Below, piece by piece: positions 1 to 8,851 of a DNA stretch of 64,000 nt. Every line of letters starts with the position of its first letter. The first letter of the stretch is position 1. Made by a program: the position numbers and the translations under genes. A model generated the notes under the pieces. That model did not search any database and was not told where the DNA came from. It saw nothing but the letters and a program-made list of their open reading frames with translations. The stretch comes from an uncultured Ignavibacteriota bacterium (GTDB lineage Bacteria > Bacteroidota > Ignavibacteria > Palsa-1295). The stretch is from the NCBI GenBank assembly GCA_903900335.1, contig CAIUMP010000061.1, forward strand, positions 1 to 64,000. Reading direction: 5' to 3'.

Positions 1-1837
1 ACGGCGGATTCCCCACAATCGCATCGAACCCACCTCGCTGCATGACCTCCTTGAATGCTGACTGGAAGCTGAAGGGCTTGATGCGCTTTTCTTCGGCGTC
101 GGTTAGCGGGAAGAGATCGGCAATATCGTACTCGACGAGGGAGTTACCGCAGACGATGTTCTTCGAGAGATCGGGTAGAATTTTGGTGCGCTCGAATGTG
201 AGCTGGCTCGCCCCGGCTCCGCTTTCGGATTCGAGAAATTTGAGGAAGAGCGAAAGCTGCGCGACCTCCACGGCCTGCGGGTCAATATCGACGCCATAGA
301 TATTATCGAGGAGAATCTGCTGCTTCTGTTTGAGCGATAGCGCATAGACTCCCTTGTCCAGCGTGATACATCCGGCCTTCTTTGCCTCGTCCGGGTGCTC
401 GTTGTACCAGGACTCGACATGATGCAGCACGGTGTCATACACTGCAATGAGGAATGAGCCGCTGCCGCAGGCGATGTCAGCGAAGCGGAGTTTGGAGACT
501 TCTTTTGGTGCGAGACCCATGCCTTTCGCGTCTTGCCCCACCTCGGTACGAGGAGGGGTCGGGGGTGGAGTCTCGATTGACGCGGTTTGTCCACCCCCCA
601 GCCCCCTCCTCGTGCCGAGGTGGGGGAGTTCGGGTCGGGCTGTGCCCTTCAGTATTTTGCCGACGGTATTCGCGACAATGTAATCCACAATATACTTCGG
701 CGTGTAATACACTCCACCCGCTTTGCGGACTTCGGGTTTGTACTCGATGTCCGCGCGCTTGGCTGTTGCGGTAACCACCTTACCAAGAAATCGCTCGTAG
801 ATCGAACCGAGCAACTCCACCGGAATGTAGCTGAATAAATACTTCGAGTTGTGATGGGAGATTTCCGAACAAATCTCCTGAAAGACTTTCTCATCCGGCG
901 GCGAGAACGAGGGTTTATCCACCTCGTGCGGTTTGAAGACGACGCCGTTGTATTTAACGTCAAGCTCTTTGCTCCATCCGATGAAAGATTTCCACGCGCC
1001 GCCTTTCTTCGCCGCTATTTGATCGACAATGTAATCGGATTCGATATTTCTATCTTCCAAGAATCGGATGAAGACGAGGCGATCAATTACTTTTTGCGTT
1101 GCTTCCGTGAGTGCTTCGGCATCCAGCGTTTCGTCCGATTTCTTGAATGCTTTGGCGAGTTTGCGGCGGTACTCTTCGAGATCATCGAGGAATTTGTCGT
1201 CAGTCGGTCGCGCCTCTTCCTGCGTGAGTTTCGCAGCTCCTTTGCCGCGCTGCTTCGGCTGCGCACCCGCAAACTCTTTCAGTTTTCCGGCCTCAACTGC
1301 CTCTCGCGAAAAAAGCCAGTATATGTCGGCGAATTTTTCGCGGTCGAGATACTCCTTGTAAGTAAAGATTTTGATTTGCGCCGACGGGTAACTCTTCGCA
1401 GTATGCGCCTGGTAGCGACAGTCGATAATATGAAATTCAGCGAAGCTAGTTAAGACGCCAATCGGTGTTTTGGCAGAATTTCCATAGCGAACAAGCTGAA
1501 AATAGTCTTCGGTGTTACCGAGATCGCGTGAAGGCTTCTTCGCCTCGGCAAAGAAGACGAAAGTCTTGTAATCAGGCTTGATGTGGAACGCATAATCCGC
1601 GCGGCGACCGGACGAGTTGCTGTCCGGGTTCTTCTCGACCTTGACTTCCTGCTCGCGCGGGTTCGTCTGCTGGCGGTGGTGGACATCCCACCCGAGCGCG
1701 ATAAAGAACTTGTCGATGAAGTCCGTGCGCACTTCGGACTCCTGATATTTTGGCAAGAGATACTCCGCTTCGTGCTCCGCGAAGAGGTGGACTAATTCGG
1801 AGACCTTCTCGAATGCGGCGTCGAATGTTGTGGGCAC
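1..1837 (-). CDS. Type IIG-like restriction-modification protein (N6-adenine DNA methyltransferase), 3' end beyond the window
   Basis: The minus frame is open from about 1837 to the left edge, so the ORF track missed it. The N-terminal ~200 residues look like a PD-(D/E)xK nuclease (GRRADYAF followed by FFAEAKKPS). The methyltransferase part has GGVYYTPKYIVDYIV, the SAM-binding motif ADIACGSGSFL, and GFDAIVGNPP (the NPPY motif of adenine-N6 methylases) at the very edge. This order, cleavage then methylation in one chain, is typical of Eco57I/type IIG enzymes. The target-recognition part lies outside the window. The start is uncertain: an in-frame stop lies just upstream, and GTG at 1837 is the first plausible codon, without a clear ribosome-binding site. 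A palindromic element inserts about 35-40 residues between YTPKYIVDYIV and the SAM motif without breaking the frame. Confidence 0.85.
   Translation of the reverse strand, partial: MPTTFDAAFEKVSELVHLFAEHEAEYLLPKYQESEVRTDFIDKFFIALGWDVHHRQQTNPREQEVKVEKNPDSNSSGRRADYAFHIKPDYKTFVFFAEAKKPSRDLGNTEDYFQLVRYGNSAKTPIGVLTSFAEFHIIDCRYQAHTAKSYPSAQIKIFTYKEYLDREKFADIYWLFSREAVEAGKLKEFAGAQPKQRGKGAAKLTQEEARPTDDKFLDDLEEYRRKLAKAFKKSDETLDAEALTEATQKVIDRLVFIRFLEDRNIESDYIVDQIAAKKGGAWKSFIGWSKELDVKYNGVVFKPHEVDKPSFSPPDEKVFQEICSEISHHNSKYLFSYIPVELLGSIYERFLGKVVTATAKRADIEYKPEVRKAGGVYYTPKYIVDYIVANTVGKILKGTARPELPHLGTRRGLGGGQTASIETPPPTPPRTEVGQDAKGMGLAPKEVSKLRFADIACGSGSFLIAVYDTVLHHVESWYNEHPDEAKKAGCITLDKGVYALSLKQKQQILLDNIYGVDIDPQAVEVAQLSLFLKFLESESGAGASQLTFERTKILPDLSKNIVCGNSLVEYDIADLFPLTDAEEKRIKPFSFQSAFKEVMQRGGFDAIVGNPP
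536..625. repeat. Palindromic element inserted in frame within the methyltransferase gene
   Basis: Two arms (536-569 and 590-625) are near-perfect reverse complements: CCCCACCTCGGTACGAGGAG on the left and its complement, with one or two changes, on the right, around a ~20 bp spacer. It is translated as a Pro/Gly/Thr-rich linker (read as PTPPRTEVGQ and the like) in the methyltransferase. The element could fold into a very long hairpin. It resembles mobile palindromic (REP/MITE-like) elements normally found between genes; that kinship is inference. Confidence 0.8.
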
Positions 1838-2061
1838 TGGGTCAATCGGAAAAGTGAATGGAGAGTTCGACTCCGTAAATGGACATGCTCTTTATGCAAG
1901 TTATTGTACGTCTTGAAAGAGTCCGGGGCGAGTAAGAGTTTCAACCAACCGTCGCGACGAACGCCTCCCCTTTCAAACTGTTTTGCACACTTCATTCCTG
2001 CTCCTTCGTAGGAAATCTGCGAAGTCGGGCACAAAACCTCTCTCCGTTTCTTTTAGGGTGT

Positions 2062-3411
2062 GTGATTACATTTAAGCCATCCAACTTCGTCGTCCTGCTG
2101 CTTTTGGGCGCATTGGCCATTTGGCCAACCCAGTCCCTCCGCGCCCAGGGGCTGGAGAAGCGCCGCAGCGTCCCGCAGCGCGGAGCAAAGTTCGGCCTGC
2201 AATCGGCAAAGGGGAATGCGATCTTTGCTATCAAGAACGTAGATATTACACACTTCCCCAACATGGGGATCATCTTTTCTGCGGTCAATAACCAGAATGA
2301 TTTCATCCGAACCTTAAAGAAGGAGGACGTTGTCGTTATGGAGAATGGCGAGCAGCGGCCCATTCTTTCGCTGGAGCAGGTCAGTGGCGAGAACCGCGTG
2401 CCGATCGACATCGTCTTCGTGATCGACCAGACCGCTTCCTTCACGGACATGATCGGCAGCGTCAAGCGGAACGTGACGCACTTCGCGGAGATGCTCCGGC
2501 AGTATGGCTTTGATTATCGCCTGGGCCTTGTCCGCTTCAGCGACATCATCGAGTGGCAAAGCCCCAAGCTCACGGATGATGTGACCGAGTTCGAGCAGTG
2601 GGTGACCGACATCCCGACCGTGGGCGGTGGCGATCCGAATGAGAACGCGCTGGAAGGACTGCACGCGATCGCCCAGATGCCGCTGCGTCCCATCGCGCTT
2701 CGGCTTGCCGTGCTCATCACCGACGCCTCCTGCCACCAGAAGGGCGATCACGGCGATGGCACCACAGAGTTCACATTCCAGACGATGGGCGATTGGCTCT
2801 ACGAGCGAGAGGTCCGCTTGCTGACAGTCACACCTCAGGAGTTTCCGCAATATCACGAGATGGCAACGCAAACCGACGGCGCCAGCTTCGATCTCGGCCA
2901 ACCGTTCGACAGCGTTATCACCGGGCTGGTGTCGAACATCACGAGCCTCTACTCGCTGCGCTATCTATCGGAATCCACCCTCGCGCCGGATTCCGTTCGT
3001 ATCGATCTGCTCCGCGCCGAGGATCACTCGCCTCTGGCGAGCCGCAAGCTTCTTGCGATGGAGCCGGGCCGGCGCTTTGTTTTCGAAGATCTTCAGTTCG
3101 CGCCGAACCAGGCGCAGCTCATCAACGAATTCATTCCCGAACTTGAACGTGTTGTTCGACTCATGCACGTTCGCCCTGCGATGCGGATCAAGATCGAGGG
3201 CCACGCTGACTCAACGGGCTCGCAAGAAGTCAACACCAAGCTATCGGAGCAGCGGGCAGTCGCGGTCAAGCGCTACCTTATGCAATCAGGAATTGCTCCG
3301 GACAGGATGGAGACCATTGGTTACGCCTCGACCCGCCCTATTGCATCGAATGCAACGGAGGCTGGCCGCCGGCTCAATCGCCGTATTGAATTTCTGATCT
3401 TGACAAAATAA
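2062..3411 (+). CDS. Exported VWA-OmpA two-domain protein
   Basis: 449 residues. A signal peptide (VVLLLLGALAIW, cleavage near SLRAQ) is followed by a von Willebrand A domain at about 113-300 with a MIDAS-like DQTAS and a later LITDAS strand, then a C-terminal OmpA domain (about 345-449) with GHADSTGSQEVN, LSEQRAVAVKRYL and RRLNRRIEF. OmpA domains bind peptidoglycan, so the protein probably sits in the periplasm or outer membrane, tethered to the wall, with the VWA domain binding a protein or metal ligand. The start is GTG at 2062. The stop TAA overlaps the ATG of aat by one base (TAATG), so the two are probably cotranslated, although no functional link is obvious. The ligand is unknown. Confidence 0.85.
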   Translation: MITFKPSNFVVLLLLGALAIWPTQSLRAQGLEKRRSVPQRGAKFGLQSAKGNAIFAIKNVDITHFPNMGIIFSAVNNQNDFIRTLKKEDVVVMENGEQRPILSLEQVSGENRVPIDIVFVIDQTASFTDMIGSVKRNVTHFAEMLRQYGFDYRLGLVRFSDIIEWQSPKLTDDVTEFEQWVTDIPTVGGGDPNENALEGLHAIAQMPLRPIALRLAVLITDASCHQKGDHGDGTTEFTFQTMGDWLYEREVRLLTVTPQEFPQYHEMATQTDGASFDLGQPFDSVITGLVSNITSLYSLRYLSESTLAPDSVRIDLLRAEDHSPLASRKLLAMEPGRRFVFEDLQFAPNQAQLINEFIPELERVVRLMHVRPAMRIKIEGHADSTGSQEVNTKLSEQRAVAVKRYLMQSGIAPDRMETIGYASTRPIASNATEAGRRLNRRIEFLILTK

Positions 3412-4034
3412 TGATCCGGCGGATCACCAATAAATATATCACGCCGGATCTGGTTCTGAATGCCTACCATCAGGGCTTCTTCCCGATGGCGATCGAAAGT
3501 GGGGAGATCGGTTTCTATGCCTTCGACCAGCGCGGTATCATCCCGCTCGACGAGCGTTTTGTCGTTCGCCGCTCTGTGCGTCAGATACTGAAGAAGAAGG
3601 ATCTTCTTGTCACCTTTGACACTGCACCTCTCGACGTGCTGCGCGCTTGCTCACGACGGGGTGACATTCCTGCCTATGAGTTGTGGTTGTCCGACGAACT
3701 TATTGAGCTATACATGCAGCTCTTTGAGATGGGGAGCGTACACACTGTGGAGGTGTGGAAAGCCAGTCCGGAGCAAGGCCAGCAGTTAGTTGGTGGGTTG
3801 TATGGACTCACGATCGGCGCCGCCTTTTGTGGGGAGTCGATGTTCTCCCGCGTGCCCTTTGCTTCCCAGGTCGCGTTGGTACATCTGGTCGAGAGGCTCC
3901 GCGAGCATCACTTCGAACTGCTGGATGCCCAGATGCCGAGCGAGCACTTAAAGCAGTTCGGACTATTTGAATGCGGGCACGCGGAGTACATTGAGCTCTT
4001 TCAGCGAGCGGCCGCAAAGCCTGCTCAATTCTGA
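3411..4034 (+). CDS. aat: Leucyl/phenylalanyl-tRNA--protein transferase
   Basis: 207 residues, the usual length. Aat transfers Leu or Phe from aminoacyl-tRNA to N-terminal Arg/Lys of proteins, making N-degrons read by ClpS/ClpAP in the cytoplasm. Recognisable blocks are LVLNAYHQGFFPMA near the N-terminus, the central GGLYGLTIGAAFCGESMFSR, and LLDAQMPSEHLKQFG near the C-terminus. The usual W-x-P-R before IPLD is replaced by FDQRGIIPLD, a modest divergence also met outside Proteobacteria. Its start codon overlaps the VWA-OmpA stop. No clpS or clpA gene is seen nearby. Confidence 0.93.
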   Translation: MIRRITNKYITPDLVLNAYHQGFFPMAIESGEIGFYAFDQRGIIPLDERFVVRRSVRQILKKKDLLVTFDTAPLDVLRACSRRGDIPAYELWLSDELIELYMQLFEMGSVHTVEVWKASPEQGQQLVGGLYGLTIGAAFCGESMFSRVPFASQVALVHLVERLREHHFELLDAQMPSEHLKQFGLFECGHAEYIELFQRAAAKPAQF

Positions 4035-4051
4035 TTCCTACGCGGCACGAG

Positions 4052-7000
4052 TTACTCCACGATCATTCTCTTGACCTGCGGCTTCATCCCGTCCGCTTGG
4101 AATTCATAGAAGTACGCTCCCGAGCCTAGTCCGCTCGCCTGGAGCGGTAGTGTGTACCTTCCGCGAGGGAAGGTAATATGATCGAGTGGCCTCAGCACTT
4201 CCAAACCAGCAGCATTCATGATCCTGATCGTCACCTCAGTTCCATCCGTGCCTATGTCAAAGGGCAAAACGGTGTGATCCGCTACCGCACCAAATGGATT
4301 CGGAGTGTTCTGTGAAATGAAGGATGCGGTGGGATCGCCGGAGGAGAGCGGTATCGAACCACAAACTCCCTCGATCAGGATACTGCCTCCCGCCGACTGC
4401 GCAACAACATCTTTTGTAGCTGGGAACGCCGGTGTATGCGAGAGAGGCACCTGGGCACCAACAGTCGCATTGCCGTGGATCTGAAAGGTCATCCGAAGCA
4501 GCGTACCAGGCCCTCGAAGGGTGTCGCTCGTTGAGGAAATATCATAATCAAACGAACCGGGCGTTTGATTCAATATCTGGGTCGTCCACCGGGATGCAGG
4601 GGTGAGCGCACCCGGCAATATGGGTGAAAGCAGATCGACGTTCGCCGGATCATACGTCACAGTTCCCTTGAGATGCTGAACACCTATTGAGTCCGGGATC
4701 GACGATGTTAGCTTGACGAATGCATAGATCTTATCCGTTGGTCTTCCGGCGTAGTTACCAATCGTGATGTTCTCTTGAAGCGGTGGTCTGTCGCGAGCAA
4801 TGAGAACAAGTTTGAAAGTTGAGTTATCCTCTGTGTCAACGAATGTTACTGTCGCAACTCGCGGCGTGCCTTGCAACGGAGTCGTTGCGACAAAACCTAC
4901 ACCATAGTTTGCGGCAGAGTTTTCTGCCAATGCACTATCCGTTGGAATGATCGGAGAAAAATCCGCCGCATTCGGACCGGCAATGCTCGAATGGAAGTAA
5001 AGCGGCCAATTTCCGCTGTTGGAAAGTTTAACACCTCCTGTGGCAGGATGACCAGCCGGTAGCGTCCCGAAGTCAATGGTATCGACGGACAACTCCGGCA
5101 CAGGCGCAGCGCCAATGCCAGAGAGCAGCACGGTATCACCATAAAGGAATGTTGCTCCTTGACCCATGAGCGAGGAAGTTGACGGGCCGATCGCAGTTGG
5201 CGCGAAGCTTACAAGGACAGATGCAGTATCGCCATTGCGAACGGAGATCATGCTGCCAGGAGACGCACTAAACGGTGCCATAGGCAACTGCAAGGCATTC
5301 ACCACAAGAGGATGCGGCGATGTGTTTATCAGGTGTACCCATCGCGTAGCTGCGGGTTTGCCGATGCGCACTTTTCCAAAGTCAATACTGGAAGAGTCAA
5401 TAACAAGGAAATCGGTTTCATCTTTGGCGACGAGATGCACCATCTGCGTAGTGCCGTCGTCGAAGGAGAACAGCAGATCGGCCTCATGGTCCGGAAGTTT
5501 GGGTATCTGCGGAGTGAAGGTAATGGAGTATCCGCGCGCCTCACCGATGTGCGCAGAGTCTTGTGCAACAGAATCCACTTTCCCCAATTGCGGAAGGATC
5601 ACCGTGAACTCGTGATAGCGGTCACCGATCTTGGTCAGCGTAGCACCAAGCGGCCAGTCACCTGCGTTGGTAAGCGTTAGCAATTTTGCCGGACTCGTCG
5701 AGCCCATAACGGTGGTTCCAAGATCCACAATTTTTGCACTGAGCGATGGCACGGCCGCAACTCCAACGCCGGACAATACGACGGAATCCTCCTTTATGTC
5801 GCCATCCTTCGCGTGATGCCACGCGGAGAATTTGCCTCGTGCAGGAGGTGTGAAAGAGGCTTGCACTTTCTTGAAGCCGTTACTTGGTACATTCGTTGTC
5901 GAATCAACGATCCCGAACGGGCTGCTTTGGGGTGTCACCCACATTCTGCCGACATTGAGCGCGATGTTCGCGCCGTTATAGAACGTCACAGCTTGGTAGC
6001 CAGTAGCACCGACATGTACCTTGCCGAAATCAACAGTCTTCATACCCCCGATCGTCGGAGTGGAGTATTGCACGTATTGCGCGGCTTCCTGAGCGTGCAA
6101 GGGAATTGTGTCCGACGTGCCATCGCAATATCGAATCTCTAACTTGGCGAAATACATTCTGCCTGTGTGGTCGCTCGTCCCAAAATACACCCCAAACTGC
6201 TTCGCGCCAAGGCCACTATCTGGTATAGTCAGTGGCAAAGTCGGAGGATTGGCGATGGAGAAGTACGCGGAGTCTGGTCCACCGATATGAAGATCGCAAA
6301 TGTTCAGCGGATAATCTCCAGTATCGCTGACGCGTGTGGAGATATAATTCGTTGTTCCAGAAGGGACGATGTTAAAATCAAGAACTCGCGGCTCAAATAC
6401 CGGTAATGCCTGCGCACCAAATCCAAACAGATAGATCGAATCACGCTGCATCGTTGCATCCAGATGCATCCACGCGCCGAGTGGGCCATGAATGTTTGGT
6501 TGAAATATCAACTTGAGCGAATCCTTGCCGTTTGCAAACTGATTCGGTGTTGGATAGGCCACTTGAAATACCGGAAAACCTGGATCCGACGCAACGACTG
6601 CCGATGGCACGAACATCTCAGCGGTACCGCTCGAATTCGATACGTGCACGGTCCGTGTCGAGGTATTCATTATCTTGACCCGACCGAAATCAACGAGATT
6701 CGTATCATAGGCGAGCCGTGGCCTCTGTTCATTTCCATTCAGGATAATGTGCTGGCTTGCTGCGGCGTTGTCGAAGTAGAAATCCAATTGTGCCGTGAGA
6801 TTCGCGTCCGTCCCATTCTTTGGCTGGAACGTGATCGCGTAGCCACGGGATTCACCCGCATTCAGAAGAAAGGCGCTATCAAGCGGGACTACGGTGTAGG
6901 CGCTCCTGCCTGGCCCACTTAAGACCGCGTGAGTAATATTGGCCGTCCAATTACCAATATTGCGAACGGTATCCGTTCGCACGACTTGATCGAACGTGCG

Positions 7001-8314
7001 GACTGTTCCAAAATTAAGTACCGGCACATCAACGGTGAACTGTGGCTGGGCGCCTTCACCTGTTAACAAGACGGAATCTTTGTGTCCGTCGCTTGCGACG
7101 AAGTACAGCCAGGCATGATAGGATAGCTGCGCTTGCGGCATGAAGATCACAGGGATTGAAAGTGAACCCGGCTGAATCTGGAAGTTCTGAAGACAGTTCG
7201 GCGTGAACACCCCGTTCGGAGCACCGCCATCCTGTTGAACTGCGATGATCTGCAACGGTGCATTCCCAGCATTAAAAATATTGACATATTGCGTCGAAGA
7301 GTAGGTGACGCGCACTCGGCCGAAGTCGAGTAGATTAGTATTAAAGTGTACGTTGGGGGCTGCCCCGACTCCGTGCAGCGCAATCGTGCGATTCTGGTCT
7401 GGTGCATCAGCATTCGACGAGCGGATATGTAGAGTCGCTTGGCTCGATGCGGGTGCTGACGGGGCGAAGGTTACGCGAAGATAATTGCTGGCTTCGTTTG
7501 CTAAGGTAAAACGGGTACCACGTTGGGAGATGAAACTGTAATCCAGAGCACCGGGTCCGTCGATCCATACACTATCAACGGAAAGTGGGTCGATGCCGTA
7601 ACTCGCTATGGAATCGAGCACTTGCGCCGAAGAGCCAACATTGATCGCACCAAAATTCAAGTCGGTGCTCTTGATCGAAACGCCGGCAGTGAATTGAGCT
7701 AAACGGATACCAATTCCGCCGCTTGCCTGACTGTAGTAATAACCATCCGGACGCTCGTTGAGGCGGTCTTTGATTCGGAACTTGAAGAAGGTACCGTGTC
7801 CCTGATACCGAGCGGTGTAGCTGTGCGTTGTCTGGTAACTCGGTTCGAAGACCTGGATCGGGTTCTCACTGAATCCGTCCGTGTTAGCACTCAATAATAT
7901 CTGGTAACTGGTTCCATTGAAGGAGGGTGGGTTGGGAAGCGGAAACGGGGCATTCCAATTCGGAACGTTGAACGTGTACCGGCCATCGAAGCCAGAGCTG
8001 AACTGCCCAGGGAAAGCACCGAAGGTACCCGTAATATAGAGGTTCATCGCCACAGCCGAACTCGGAAAGAGTTTGCTCTGGGTCATGTTCTGCGAATTCG
8101 CAGGTACAAACAATGTGTCGCGCGGGGTGGCTATTCGCCATTGCGCATTACCGTCCGCGCTAAGGCTGATCAGCGCAATGAGTGCGGCAGTCGTTGCGCG
8201 CACAACTCCGCGCAGCAGCGACCACGCGGCAGATTCACGATCCACGGAATTCCTGGAGGATCGCTTACCCATGCTTGACCACACTTTTTTTGAATACCCC
8301 AAATGACGTTTCAT
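4052..8314 (-). CDS. Giant secreted protein with choice-of-anchor-D repeats and T9SS sorting domain
   Basis: About 1420 residues. The hydrophobic stretch TTAALIALISLSADGNAQ is a signal peptide preceded by a long basic lead. The ORF opens with TTG at 8365; ATG 8314 is taken here and ATG 8272 is also possible. The body holds about nine ~100-residue Ig-like modules, each opening with a strand such as LDFGRVRV, LNFGTVRT, VDFGKVHVG or IDFGKVRIG followed by N-x-G-x-x-P-L, the hallmark of ASPM-SPD2-Hydin/choice-of-anchor-D folds. A cohesin-like segment follows (KGTVTYDPANVDLLSP). The last ~90 residues are a T9SS type A sorting domain (NTPNPFGA, VTIRIMNAAGLEV, GAYFYEF, KRMIVE). Probably exported and anchored at the cell surface; the ligand is unknown. 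Confidence 0.85.
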   Translation of the reverse strand: MKRHLGYSKKVWSSMGKRSSRNSVDRESAAWSLLRGVVRATTAALIALISLSADGNAQWRIATPRDTLFVPANSQNMTQSKLFPSSAVAMNLYITGTFGAFPGQFSSGFDGRYTFNVPNWNAPFPLPNPPSFNGTSYQILLSANTDGFSENPIQVFEPSYQTTHSYTARYQGHGTFFKFRIKDRLNERPDGYYYSQASGGIGIRLAQFTAGVSIKSTDLNFGAINVGSSAQVLDSIASYGIDPLSVDSVWIDGPGALDYSFISQRGTRFTLANEASNYLRVTFAPSAPASSQATLHIRSSNADAPDQNRTIALHGVGAAPNVHFNTNLLDFGRVRVTYSSTQYVNIFNAGNAPLQIIAVQQDGGAPNGVFTPNCLQNFQIQPGSLSIPVIFMPQAQLSYHAWLYFVASDGHKDSVLLTGEGAQPQFTVDVPVLNFGTVRTFDQVVRTDTVRNIGNWTANITHAVLSGPGRSAYTVVPLDSAFLLNAGESRGYAITFQPKNGTDANLTAQLDFYFDNAAASQHIILNGNEQRPRLAYDTNLVDFGRVKIMNTSTRTVHVSNSSGTAEMFVPSAVVASDPGFPVFQVAYPTPNQFANGKDSLKLIFQPNIHGPLGAWMHLDATMQRDSIYLFGFGAQALPVFEPRVLDFNIVPSGTTNYISTRVSDTGDYPLNICDLHIGGPDSAYFSIANPPTLPLTIPDSGLGAKQFGVYFGTSDHTGRMYFAKLEIRYCDGTSDTIPLHAQEAAQYVQYSTPTIGGMKTVDFGKVHVGATGYQAVTFYNGANIALNVGRMWVTPQSSPFGIVDSTTNVPSNGFKKVQASFTPPARGKFSAWHHAKDGDIKEDSVVLSGVGVAAVPSLSAKIVDLGTTVMGSTSPAKLLTLTNAGDWPLGATLTKIGDRYHEFTVILPQLGKVDSVAQDSAHIGEARGYSITFTPQIPKLPDHEADLLFSFDDGTTQMVHLVAKDETDFLVIDSSSIDFGKVRIGKPAATRWVHLINTSPHPLVVNALQLPMAPFSASPGSMISVRNGDTASVLVSFAPTAIGPSTSSLMGQGATFLYGDTVLLSGIGAAPVPELSVDTIDFGTLPAGHPATGGVKLSNSGNWPLYFHSSIAGPNAADFSPIIPTDSALAENSAANYGVGFVATTPLQGTPRVATVTFVDTEDNSTFKLVLIARDRPPLQENITIGNYAGRPTDKIYAFVKLTSSIPDSIGVQHLKGTVTYDPANVDLLSPILPGALTPASRWTTQILNQTPGSFDYDISSTSDTLRGPGTLLRMTFQIHGNATVGAQVPLSHTPAFPATKDVVAQSAGGSILIEGVCGSIPLSSGDPTASFISQNTPNPFGAVADHTVLPFDIGTDGTEVTIRIMNAAGLEVLRPLDHITFPRGRYTLPLQASGLGSGAYFYEFQADGMKPQVKRMIVE

Positions 8315-8365
8315 AACAGAGTCGGAACGAGTCACCGAACGAACGGAATGCAGCAGAATTCGCAA

Positions 8366-8851
8366 TACGTACGGTAAACAGTTAATTCAACTTACGCTAC
8401 TTCCGTTCGCCCAATCATCCTGGCAGATGGTTCTTTCTGCTGGCAAGAATGAACATGGGAGTTCGATTCCCATCGGGGATCAGAAGCGCGTAAATCCATC
8501 TCTCTGATAACCGCAGAGAACAACGGTGGGTATGCGAAATGTCGAGTTGAGGGGGCGACTGATCAAATATTCAGCATCCAGGGCACGGATGTCAGAACCG
8601 GGGGCGCGTCGTTTGTCTTTATTGGGGGTGAGCCAGCAAGGGGGATTGCATGGCAAAATGATTTCAAACGTCGGAGAAGTGTAACTGGTCAGGATAGGAA
8701 GAAGTTTCCCGCCGATTCCGGACTGATCCGGTATTGACTGGGCCGGACTCCGCCAGAACCCAGCTCAACAATAGTGCTATATTTGTCCTCGTTCCTTTGC
8801 TGCATTAACGACAATTGTACCGCATTACACCAAATGTAGGAGAAATCACAC
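8366..8851. other. Intergenic region upstream of amt
   Basis: 486 bases between two divergent genes. Apart from a promoter-like box at 8778-8785 and a ribosome-binding site TAGGAG at 8837-8842, I see nothing coding. A small hairpin with a tRNA T-loop-like sequence near 8455-8475 does not extend to a tRNA. Confidence 0.5.
8778..8785 (+). promoter_or_regulatory. Bacteroidota-like -7 element upstream of amt
   Basis: TATATTTG matches the TAnnTTTG -7 consensus of Bacteroidota housekeeping promoters. It lies 66 bp before the amt start. No convincing TTG-type upstream box is seen at 19-21 bp spacing. Confidence 0.45.

Noticed and set aside
1992-2465. 157-residue ORF on the minus strand opposite the VWA-OmpA gene
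   Set aside because: A shadow of the real gene on the other strand; composition matches a complement of the VWA gene.
8432-8500. tRNA-like sequence (T-loop-like GTTCGATTCCC with a small stem upstream)
   Set aside because: The T stem has mismatches when the canonical loop is used, no matching acceptor stem is found ~60 bases upstream, and no anticodon arm of proper size fits.
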